A stretch of DNA of 20,282 bases from contig NZ_JOEY01000095.1 in the NCBI RefSeq assembly GCF_000718165.1, forward strand, positions 1 through 20,282, in the 5' to 3' direction. This DNA is from Streptomyces fulvoviolaceus. GTDB taxonomy: Bacteria; Actinomycetota; Actinomycetes; Streptomycetales; Streptomycetaceae. Shown piece by piece: positions 14,092 to 20,282 of this stretch. The notes beneath the pieces are model-generated. The model did not search any database. It worked only from the letters and a program-made list of their open reading frames with translations, and was not told the DNA's origin. Made by a program: the position numbers and the translations under genes. Position 1 is the stretch's first letter. Each line of letters begins with the position of its first letter.

Positions 14092-14245
14092 GGCCCCGTC
14101 ATCCACGACCACCTCACCACCGGACCCGCCTACTACGCCCTCGTCCCCCACGCGCCAGGCCTGCGCCGGCCCGGTGCCCACCTGACACACCCGGCGGCGG
14201 CCGCGACACCCACACCCCACCACCACACCACTGACACAACGTCAG
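14092..14245 (+). repeat. Direct repeat copy B (170-bp internal deletion)
   Basis: This copy matches 10449-10538 and then jumps to match 10706-10772, missing the 170 bases between. The joint falls in a CAC shared by both edges of the deleted part, as in microhomology-mediated loss. Unlike copy A, it is preceded by unrelated sequence. It encodes no complete product. Confidence 0.85.
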
Positions 14246-14410
14246 ACAGCACAGCAGGCAGGCCCTTGAAAGTCCTTCCCCATCGCCCTCACACCCGCAG
14301 GCCCTCACACCCGCAGGCCCTCCCCCCTGCCCGTGCCGAATGCAGCCCACCTGAGCGACCCCCCGCCTCGAGGAAAGCCCCGGCCGGTAATCGGGCCCTC
14401 TCGTGTCCGG

Positions 14411-14665
14411 CTACACCTCGTTGAAGCCGCGCGACGCGTCGTAGATGTCAGCCTCGACGACAACCACGAAGAAGCTCGTCACGACGTAATGGACCATGAC
14501 GTGATCTTCCCAGGCCTCGCGCGTCACAGCGTCGTTCGTGTAGGCAAGGTAGCTGTCGGCGCCTTCAGGCTCAGCTGCGATCCTGTCGACGAGGCGCAGG
14601 AACTTCTCCCGATCTGCGGCCGGCATGTAGTCACGGAACCGCACAACCTGCTCGGTGAACTGCAC
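14411..14665 (-). CDS. Small ParE/RelE-like orphan protein
   Basis: The minus-strand frame from GTG 14665 encodes 84 residues: MQFTEQVVRFRDYMPAADRE, then a helix (KFLRLVDRIAAEPEG). A strand-rich end follows (WEDHVMVHYVVTSFFVVVVEADIY). Two helices followed by a beta sheet of this length recall the RelE/ParE toxin fold, but I see no clear catalytic residues and no antitoxin gene beside it. The frame is open much further upstream, so the start is uncertain and no good ribosome site was found. It diverges from the FAD oxidoreductase gene with only 39 bases between the two starts. Confidence 0.5.
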   Translation of the reverse strand: MQFTEQVVRFRDYMPAADREKFLRLVDRIAAEPEGADSYLAYTNDAVTREAWEDHVMVHYVVTSFFVVVVEADIYDASRGFNEV

Positions 14666-14704
14666 GCGTCTGTAGTTCGCCCGTGATCTGGGAAGGGGGC
14701 GTTC

Positions 14705-15829
14705 GTGAGGATCGGGTCCGTGAAACGGTCTGAGCGTGTTGCTGTCATCGGAGTGGGCATTCTCGGAGCCAGCGTGGGCTGGAACCTGTCCCGGCACGGC
14801 GCCCAGGTGGTCTTCATCGACGCAGGCCAGCCGGGCGAAGGCGTCACCAACTGGTCTTTCTCGTGGGTCAACGCCAGCAACAAGACCGCGCGCAGGTCCT
14901 ACTTCGACCTGAACGTCGCGGGCATGGCGGCGCACCGTGAGCTTGCCAGGACCATCGGGCCGGACTCATGGTGGTATCCCAGCGGCCACCTGCGCTGGAC
15001 AGACGATCCCGCAGCGCAGGCGAAGCTCCTGGAAACGGCCGGACTGCTGGCCGGCTGGGACTACCGGGTCGAGGTGTACACGGGGGCCGAGGTGCGTCGC
15101 CGCCTCGAACCTGCTCTCACGGTGCCCGGCGAGGTTCCCGTCGTGTTCTACCCCGACGAAGCCTGGGTGCACGGACGTCATCTCGTCGGCCGCCTGGTCG
15201 GCCAGGCCGTTGCATCCGGCGCCGAGCTCCGGTCCGCCACCGCGGTCCGTGACATCGGCACCGGTGCCGACGGGAGCATCCGGACCCTCGCTCTGTCCGA
15301 TGGGAGCCGTCTCGATGTCGACATCGTCGTGAACGCGGCAGGCTCCAGCGCCTCCCACGTCGCCGGGCTCATCGCACGGCACCTGCCGATGCGCCGGGAA
15401 CCCGGCCTCGTCACCCGGATCGGCTGTGCTCAGGTCCCGGTCCACCGGGCCATGCACGCGCCTCACATCGAGATCCGTCCTGACGGAGACGCTTCGGTGG
15501 TCCTCCACAGCCGCGAGATCGACGCGCTCATCGACACCGGCGAAGAGCCGGCGCAACTCGCACGGCTGCTCCACGAATCGGCGCAGCACGTCGTTCCCGA
15601 GCTCGGCGGCTCCCGCATCGCACAGACACGGGTAGCCGACCGGCCCATCCCAGCCGACGGATTCCCCTCGGTGGGAGCGGTGCCGTCCGTGCCGGGCTAC
15701 TACGAGGCCGTTTCCCACAGCGGCATCACGCTCGGACCGGTCATCGGCCGGCTGCTTGCTTCGGAGATCCTCAGCGGGAAGAGAGACGAGATGCTTGCGG
15801 ACTTCCGCCCGGAGCGGTTCCTCCCGTGA
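14705..15829 (+). CDS. FAD-dependent oxidoreductase of the DAO (D-amino-acid oxidase-like) family
   Basis: GTG 14705 is preceded by GGGAAGGGGG. The 374-aa protein opens with a Rossmann dinucleotide-binding motif (VAVIGVGILGAS, Gly16-Gly18-Gly21) and an acidic residue closing the second strand (VVFIDAG). VNAAGSSASHVAGLIARHLP in the middle and GYYEAVSHSGITLGPVIGRL near the end are typical of the DAO fold that binds FAD and oxidises an amine or amino acid. The length is usual for the family. The substrate cannot be deduced, because there is no pathway neighbour and the next intact plus-strand gene is more than 1.2 kb away. A second in-frame GTG at 14720 is an alternative start with a weaker ribosome site. 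Confidence 0.85.
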   Translation: MRIGSVKRSERVAVIGVGILGASVGWNLSRHGAQVVFIDAGQPGEGVTNWSFSWVNASNKTARRSYFDLNVAGMAAHRELARTIGPDSWWYPSGHLRWTDDPAAQAKLLETAGLLAGWDYRVEVYTGAEVRRRLEPALTVPGEVPVVFYPDEAWVHGRHLVGRLVGQAVASGAELRSATAVRDIGTGADGSIRTLALSDGSRLDVDIVVNAAGSSASHVAGLIARHLPMRREPGLVTRIGCAQVPVHRAMHAPHIEIRPDGDASVVLHSREIDALIDTGEEPAQLARLLHESAQHVVPELGGSRIAQTRVADRPIPADGFPSVGAVPSVPGYYEAVSHSGITLGPVIGRLLASEILSGKRDEMLADFRPERFLP

Positions 15830-16179
15830 CAGCCCGGGCAAGCGCCACCACCACCGCGACCAGACGGGTGCGTCTCCGTGCGCCCGGACCAGGCTCGTAA
15901 AGCCGCACCGCCGCGTCCCGCGAGCCCCTGCCAGTCCTGCGCAGCCCCCCCATCCGCCGTACGGACGCCCCGCCTGCCCCGCCTGCCGCGCCCACGGGAT
16001 CCGGTGACCACCACACCCCCGGGCCGCACCCTCCCGCCCGAGACCGGTACGCAGCCATGGCACGACGAGCCGGTTTCCGAGACTTGATCCTCTTGACTGG
16101 CCTTTCGCCAAGACACGTCGCGGCGCGTCCGTGCCCGAGAGGGAAATGCCACGAGGTTGAGACAACCCATGGCGGACAC
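15830..16179. other. Degenerate stretch after the oxidoreductase gene
   Basis: No intact gene is seen. The minus strand may continue the decayed transposase described for 16180-16738, but no motif is clear enough to claim. Confidence 0.3.
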
Positions 16180-16738
16180 GGCGTGAGACACCGTCCAGAA
16201 CGGCAGGTCACGGCTGCGCCGTATGGCATGGAGGCCGAGAACCCACATCTCAGCCTGGAAGCCACAGCCCTACCCGGCATGCCCGCACGGAGATCGCACT
16301 TGTCCGCATCTTGGGCACCTCGTCGTCGGCACTGCGGAGTGAGCGAGCGGCACAGCCGCATACCCGGCCGACCTCCCGCCGCGAGCGCGACAGACCGCCA
16401 CAGCGTCTTCACGCCGGGCCCGGCACAGGCACAACGCGTGGTCAGGCCCTCGACCTGCTCGACGAACGTGCGTCGCCCGCAATCGGATCCGTCGCGGAAG
16501 AACCGCCGGACCTCCGACTTCACCACCACGCGGCGCCCACCGACGGGGCACTCGGCCAGCCGCCGCCGGTACCGGCTGTGCACCCGATGTGAGGCGGTTG
16601 CACAGTCCGGGCACCTCAACTCAGGTACGGCGCTGTGGGCTTCGGCCACAACCACCTCGCCCACCTCGGTCAACCGGCCGGCACCATCCCCACGGAGTTC
16701 GGGAACAGTACGTCCTTCAGCACGAACAGCTCCCCCAT
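16180..16738 (-). pseudogene. ISL3-family transposase remnant
   Basis: On the minus strand, ATG 16738 opens MGELFVLKDVLFPNSVGMVP and meets a stop after VPAG. One base over, the sense continues as LTEVGEVVVAEAHSAVPELR, then CPDCATASHRVHSRYRRRLA. It goes on through VVVKSEVRRFFRDGSDCGRR and FVEQVEGLT. The paired CPDC and later Cys, the HSRYRRRL and the VRRFF..C..R.FVEQ pattern are those of the zinc-binding N-terminus of ISL3 transposases. Past about 16350 the resemblance fades. WVLGLHAIRRSRDLPFWTV at about 16248 may be a degraded VLGVDDFALRR...TV block. The DDE core is not recoverable, so the element is dead. Confidence 0.65.
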
Positions 16739-17094
16739 GAGCAGGGCATTCCCGCCGTCAAACGTGAGTTGGCCTCATCGAAGGCGGGCCGCCGCTATCG
16801 GGATGCCGTCTGCCGGCACCACGTGGCGGAGTGTCGCGCCCAGAGTGCGGGTTCAGACCGCGGGTTCAGAGCGCGCCTGCACGGGGCATCGCCGTCGGCG
16901 GCAAGCCGCGCCCTCCGTCATTCGCCGGCTCCATTGACAACGGCCGAGCAATGATGCACGTGTTCGATCCGCGCCGACAAAAGACGAGACCACTTTGACG
17001 GGGAGCCACTCCGGCGGGGGGGTGCGAACGGATCCGCGACGTGATGACAAGTACAGGGTGAGACCGTCGTCCGGCGGTCGGAGACGGAGATTCC
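16739..17094. other. Intergenic stretch upstream of the sigma factor gene
   Basis: No gene is seen. It contains a tandem repeat of GCGGGTTCAGA at 16847-16857 and 16860-16870 (13-bp period). The sigma factor promoter should lie in the last 150 bases, but no convincing hexamer pair was identified. Confidence 0.35.
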
Positions 17095-17715
17095 GTGAAA
17101 CCGGATACCCGGCAACACGAGGAGCGCAGCGACGGCGCCCCCAGCCGTGACGGCGGCAGCGACGCCCAGCTGACACGGTCGGCGGCGGGAGACGCGGCGG
17201 CGTTCACCCCGCTGGTTCAGGCGTACTCGCCCGCCCTGCACGGCTACTTCGCCCGGCGCATGCCCGGCGCGGCGGACGATCTGCTGGCCGAGGCGTGGTT
17301 GCAGGCGTTCGCCGCGCGGCGCACGTTCGACCCCTCGCGCGGCTCGGCGCGGGGCTGGCTGTTCGGGGTGGCCCGCAACGTTCTGGCCCAGCACCTGCGG
17401 CGGGCGGGGCGGCAGGAGGCCGTACCGGGAGTGGAGATCACCGATCCCTGGCAGGCGGTGGACCAGCGGCTCGACGCGGCCGCGCTGGCCCCCGCGCTGC
17501 GCCGGGCGCTGGCCGAACTGCCCGTCGAGGAACGGGAGGTGCTCCTGCTCGTCAGCTGGGAGCAGCTCACCCCCGCCGAGGCGGCCGCCGCCGTGGGCAT
17601 CCCGGCGGGCACCGCCCGCTCGCGGCTGCACCGGGCACGGGGCCGGCTGCGCGACCGGCTCGCACCAACCGGCCCGGCCGGACGGCACCTGAGCGTGACG
17701 GGAGACATGGCATGA
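17095..17715 (+). CDS. ECF-type RNA polymerase sigma factor
   Basis: GTG 17095 has GGAG five bases upstream. The 206-aa protein shows region 2 at about residues 38-100 (FTPLVQAYSPALHGYFARRM, then AEAWLQAFAARRTFDPSRGS and ARGWLFGVARNVLAQHLRR). Region 4 lies at about 138-190 (LAELPVEEREVLLLVSWEQL, then AAAVGIPAGTARSRLHRARG). It directs RNA polymerase to an unknown regulon. The N-terminal 25 residues are polar and variable. Its stop overlaps the next gene (ATGA), so it is co-translated with a membrane protein that may sense a signal and hold or release the factor, as in other ECF pairs. Confidence 0.95.
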   Translation: MKPDTRQHEERSDGAPSRDGGSDAQLTRSAAGDAAAFTPLVQAYSPALHGYFARRMPGAADDLLAEAWLQAFAARRTFDPSRGSARGWLFGVARNVLAQHLRRAGRQEAVPGVEITDPWQAVDQRLDAAALAPALRRALAELPVEEREVLLLVSWEQLTPAEAAAAVGIPAGTARSRLHRARGRLRDRLAPTGPAGRHLSVTGDMA

Positions 17716-18674
17716 ATACGTACGACGACGTGGAGCGGACCGGCATGAGTACGCAGGACGTGGAGGAGACCGGCATGAGCGAGCGGGCGGTGTTGCTGGA
17801 CTTCCCCGGCGCCGATGACCTGATGGCCGCAGGGCGGGTCGAGCCGCCGTCGGCACAGGCGCTGGCCAGGGCACTGGCCGGGATCGAGGCGGCGGTGGCC
17901 GCGCAGGAGGCCGGGCACGCCGCCGGGCGCAAGAAGGGCGCTGTGGCGACCGCCCCGCTGCGGGGCATGTCCGGGCGCCGCCGGGCCCTCGTCGGCCTGT
18001 TCACCGCCGCCGCGGTCGCGGCCGGCGTGGCGACGTACACGAACACCGGTGAGACACCCACGGGCACCCGGAGCGAGACGCGCGCGGACACCGCGTCCGT
18101 CTTCCTCAACGACATCTCCACGGTGGCCGCCACCCAGTCGCTCTCCTCGGGGAAGTACTGGAAGACGCATCTGACGGTCGGCGACTCCTACCTCTCCAAG
18201 TCCATGGACTTCTACGTCGTCAACGACGGCAAGGCCTACAAAAAGGGGCGCCAACCCGACTGGCAGCTCGGGCCGAAGGACCTCGACTGGAAGGCCCTTA
18301 ACCAGCTGACCACGGACCCGGCGAAACTGCTCCAGCTGCTCCAGACCCCGCCGAGGCCCAAGAGCATCTCCCCCTTCGACCAGGCGCTCACCCTGCTCGG
18401 CGGGTCCCCGGCGAGCCCGAAACTGCGGGCAGGGCTGTTCAAGGCGATGGCGGGGCTGAAGGGCGTCACACTCGTCGGGACCGTCAAGGACAGCACCGGG
18501 CGCAGCGGGACCGCCCTGGAGTTCGCGGAGGCCAAGAGCATCGGCCGGGTCATCGTCGACCCGAAGACGAGCTCCATTCTGGAGTACACCTTCACGTGGA
18601 CGGCAGGAGCCAGCAAGGGCAAGGCCACCCATCAGACGTACCTGTCAGTGGGCTTCACTGACAAGATCGGCTGA
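17712..18674 (+). CDS. CU044_5270-like membrane protein, partner of the ECF sigma factor
   Basis: ATG 17712 overlaps the sigma stop and has GGAG upstream. The 320-aa product has a cytosolic N-terminal part (1-88) with two repeats of a VE.TGMS unit and a QALARALAGIEAAVAAQEAG helix. One transmembrane helix follows at about 91-109 (RALVGLFTAAAVAAGVATY). The extracytoplasmic domain contains KYWKTHLTVGDSYLSKSMDF, GLKGVTLVGTVKDSTGRSGT and VIVDPKTSSILEYTFTW, as in the CU044_5270 family found beside actinobacterial ECF factors. It lacks an obvious zinc-binding anti-sigma motif. It could be an anti-sigma-like regulator or a membrane sensor. Two later in-frame ATGs (17745, 17775) also have GGAG sites. 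A strong hairpin follows the gene. Confidence 0.8.
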   Translation: MNTYDDVERTGMSTQDVEETGMSERAVLLDFPGADDLMAAGRVEPPSAQALARALAGIEAAVAAQEAGHAAGRKKGAVATAPLRGMSGRRRALVGLFTAAAVAAGVATYTNTGETPTGTRSETRADTASVFLNDISTVAATQSLSSGKYWKTHLTVGDSYLSKSMDFYVVNDGKAYKKGRQPDWQLGPKDLDWKALNQLTTDPAKLLQLLQTPPRPKSISPFDQALTLLGGSPASPKLRAGLFKAMAGLKGVTLVGTVKDSTGRSGTALEFAEAKSIGRVIVDPKTSSILEYTFTWTAGASKGKATHQTYLSVGFTDKIG

Positions 18675-18704
18675 CACCGGACCGGCAGAGAGGTCCTCGA
18701 ACGA

Positions 18705-18747
18705 CCGAGGGTGCCTGAGGGCATACAGCGCCCCCAGGCACCCTCGG
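18705..18747 (+). terminator. Hairpin terminator after the sigma operon
   Basis: A perfect 12-bp inverted repeat (CCGAGGGTGCCT at 18705-18716 with AGGCACCCTCGG at 18736-18747) encloses a 19-base loop that can also pair GGG with CCC. It starts 30 bases after the stop codon. There is no T run, which is usual for high-GC actinomycetes. Confidence 0.8.
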
Positions 18748-19447
18748 CCAATTGTTCCTGCTCCCGACGGCGGCTGCATGCACGGCCGCCACGCCGAGGA
18801 CGCGGCCGACGAACCAGACACTCGCCGAGAAAGTCCGCACTCACCGAGGCGACACCGACCGCCCCAAACCCCACAACGGCGCCACGGCAAAGCCGGCCGG
18901 GGCACAACGCCAGGACCGGCCACCACGGAGGCGGATGACCACCAGACGCCATCCATTCCAGCCGTTCAAGGCTCCGTAGAACAGATCAGCGCGTTCAAAG
19001 AGCCCCACAACTACCCGGCCGAGGACACCGACAACCAGCACCCTGAGGCCGGCGGGGCAATCCCGGCATGAGACCCGAAGGGCCACAGCTCGAGCAGGTC
19101 GGCGCGCCGCCTCGGTCACGGACCGCGCAGATGCGGAGCATCGGTTGCACTCGCCGCCACGAGATGCGCCCGTGTACACGCTTGCCGAAGCCAACAGCCG
19201 TACGCCGTCCACGACTTCATAAACGCAGCGTCACACTCCACACAACAAGAGCCAGATCCTGAGATCCGACAACAGTTCTTCATGAGTCGTACCGCTGCGG
19301 GGGCCGTCTGTCTGATCTCGGTGACCGCCATGGCATGACCCGCTATGGCATTGAGGGGCACCGCACCACGTGACGGACTTCCAGCAGGGAAGGTTGCGCG
19401 ACAAAAAACGGGTTGCAGTTGAAGATCGTGACGCGAATGCTTCCATC
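18748..19447. other. 700-base stretch without a convincing gene
   Basis: No intact gene is seen on either strand. ATG 19282 opens an 18-residue peptide (MSRTAAGAVCLISVTAMA) ending at 19338 that looks like the start of a secretion signal cut short. It may be the scar of a lost exported protein, or chance. The end of the stretch should hold the promoter for the phosphotransferase gene. Confidence 0.35.
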
Positions 19448-20282
19448 ATGAAGATGCACGCCCATCAGCTGACGGTGTCACCTGAGACGGTGCGCATGTT
19501 GGTAGAGCAGCAGTTTCCTGAGTGGCGAAGCCTGCCAGTCAGGAGCATCGCTGCGCAGGGCACGGTCAACGCCGTCTTCCGTATTGGCGATCGGCTCACA
19601 GCCCGATTCCCTCTGGAGTCCGCAGACGTCGAGTCGACGCGGCGCTGGCTGGAGTCCGAAGCGGAAGCGGCTCGCGAGCTGGCAGGTCGCACGCGTTTCC
19701 CCACGCCCGAGCCGGTCGCGCTTGGTGAACCCGGGGTAGGTTACCCGCTTCCGTGGTCGGTGCAGACGTGGCTGCCCGGCGTCGTGGCCGCCGACGAGGA
19801 CCCAGGCGAATCGTCTGCGTTTGCCCGTGACTTGGCCGATCTGATCGGCGAACTGCGCGCGATCGACACGCATGGCCGCACGTTCGTCGGCACAGGTCGA
19901 GGAGGCGACCTGCAGTCCCATGACGCGTGGATGGAGACCTGTTTCAGACACAGTGAGCACCTCCTGGATGTCCCTCGGCTGCGCCGTATCTGGGCAACTT
20001 TGCGTGATCTGCCGCGAGGTGCAGCTGAGGACGCCATGGCCCATTGCGATCTGATTCCTGGCAACGTGCTCGTGTCCGCCGGTCGGCTTGCGGGGATTCT
20101 CGACGTCGGCGGCTTCGGACCGGCTGACCCTTCACTGGATCTTGTGAGTGCGTGGCACCTGCTCGAGTCTGGGCCGCGGCAGCTGCTCCGTGATCACCTG
20201 GGTAGCGACGACCTTGAATGGGAGCGAGGCAAGGCGTGGGCTTTCGTTCAAGCGATGGGGTTGGTCTGGTACTACGTCAAAA
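19448..20282 (+). CDS. Aminoglycoside phosphotransferase (APH) family protein, partial at window end
   Basis: The frame from ATG 19448 is open to the end of the window (278 codons). The start MKMHAHQLTVSPETVRMLVE is typical of a streptomycete APH group, and TVNAVFRIGDRLTARFPLES is the nucleotide-loop region of the protein-kinase-like fold. The catalytic motif is HCDLIPGNVLV (HxDxxxxN) and the metal-binding loop is GILDVGGFGPADPSLDL. Members phosphorylate aminoglycosides, macrolides or other small molecules. The true substrate cannot be told, so resistance should not be assumed. The frame extends upstream to GTG 19370, which would add 26 residues with an unlikely sequence. Codon use is less GC-biased than in the sigma operon, which hints at separate acquisition. 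Confidence 0.85.
   Translation, partial: MKMHAHQLTVSPETVRMLVEQQFPEWRSLPVRSIAAQGTVNAVFRIGDRLTARFPLESADVESTRRWLESEAEAARELAGRTRFPTPEPVALGEPGVGYPLPWSVQTWLPGVVAADEDPGESSAFARDLADLIGELRAIDTHGRTFVGTGRGGDLQSHDAWMETCFRHSEHLLDVPRLRRIWATLRDLPRGAAEDAMAHCDLIPGNVLVSAGRLAGILDVGGFGPADPSLDLVSAWHLLESGPRQLLRDHLGSDDLEWERGKAWAFVQAMGLVWYYVK

Noticed and set aside
18841..19212. Minus-strand frame with a hydrophobic stretch (VLVVGVLGRVVVGLFERA)
   Set aside because: The rest is Arg/Ser/Ala-rich with no ribosome site or family resemblance. Probably chance in high-GC DNA.
19282..19338. 18-residue signal-peptide-like frame
   Set aside because: Too short to be a protein, and no ribosome site is seen. Mentioned only as a possible scar.
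1..20282. tRNA, rRNA, riboswitch or CRISPR array
   Set aside because: I looked for tRNA TpsiC-type sequences, regularly spaced repeats and conserved riboswitch cores and saw none. A covariance-model search would be needed to exclude weak ones.
19448..20282. Named antibiotic-resistance gene
   Set aside because: The protein has APH-family motifs, but nothing in the sequence identifies a substrate. The family includes many enzymes that are not resistance determinants.

Overview
The window reads as a high-GC actinomycete, most likely Streptomyces or a close relative. The signs are strong G/C bias at third codon positions, frequent GTG starts, many 4-base stop/start overlaps, and families typical of streptomycetes: EACC1-caspase pairs, XRE/DUF5753 regulators with DUF6879 partners, GHKL anti-sigma-like ATPases, replication-relaxation proteins, and ECF sigma factors with a CU044_5270-like membrane partner. 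It looks like an accessory region. Intact small operons, several with conflict or defence character, are separated by decayed genes of plasmid, integrative-element and insertion-sequence origin.

Layout. 1-99 is the tail of an unidentified gene. 607-2093 is an EACC1 gene overlapping a caspase fused to a helix-turn-helix-like tail. 2142-3433 (minus) holds a small membrane protein and a membrane-anchored Mrr-type nuclease. 3643-3854 (minus) is a radical SAM pseudogene. 4159-5443 (minus) is an overlapping operon of one GHKL ATPase and two small proteins that look like degenerate GHKL paralogues. 5388-6329 (plus) holds broken C-terminal pieces of a replication-relaxation protein and a ParB-like partition protein. 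6319-6699 (minus) is a RidA-family gene. 7047-7383 (minus) is a pair of small cysteine-rich genes, the second frameshifted. 7609-9247 (plus) is a three-gene operon of an 86-aa protein, a DUF6879 protein and an XRE/DUF5753 regulator, with a candidate operator. 9290-9916 (minus) is a second membrane-anchored Mrr-type nuclease. 10033-10763 is a frameshifted TPR-type remnant. 11471-13815 is the key two-gene unit. 14411-15829 holds a small ParE-like orphan and a divergent FAD oxidoreductase. 16180-16738 (minus) is an ISL3-like transposase remnant. 17095-18674 is an ECF sigma factor with its membrane partner and a strong terminator. 19448 to the end is a partial aminoglycoside-phosphotransferase-like gene.

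The most interesting system is at 11471-13815. A 268-aa protein has features expected of a bacterial gasdermin: a cysteine at residue 7, a gasdermin-like order of conserved stretches, and a short C-terminal tail. It overlaps by 4 bases a 513-aa protein with a zinc-metalloprotease signature (HEAAH plus ExxAD). Bacterial gasdermins are pore formers released by proteolysis of a C-terminal segment, so this looks like a gasdermin-metalloprotease abortive-infection module. The unit lies between two partial direct copies of one sequence (10449-10772 and 14092-14245), which suggests it arrived or was rearranged as a cassette. The family call rests on reading the sequence by eye and needs profile and structure comparison.
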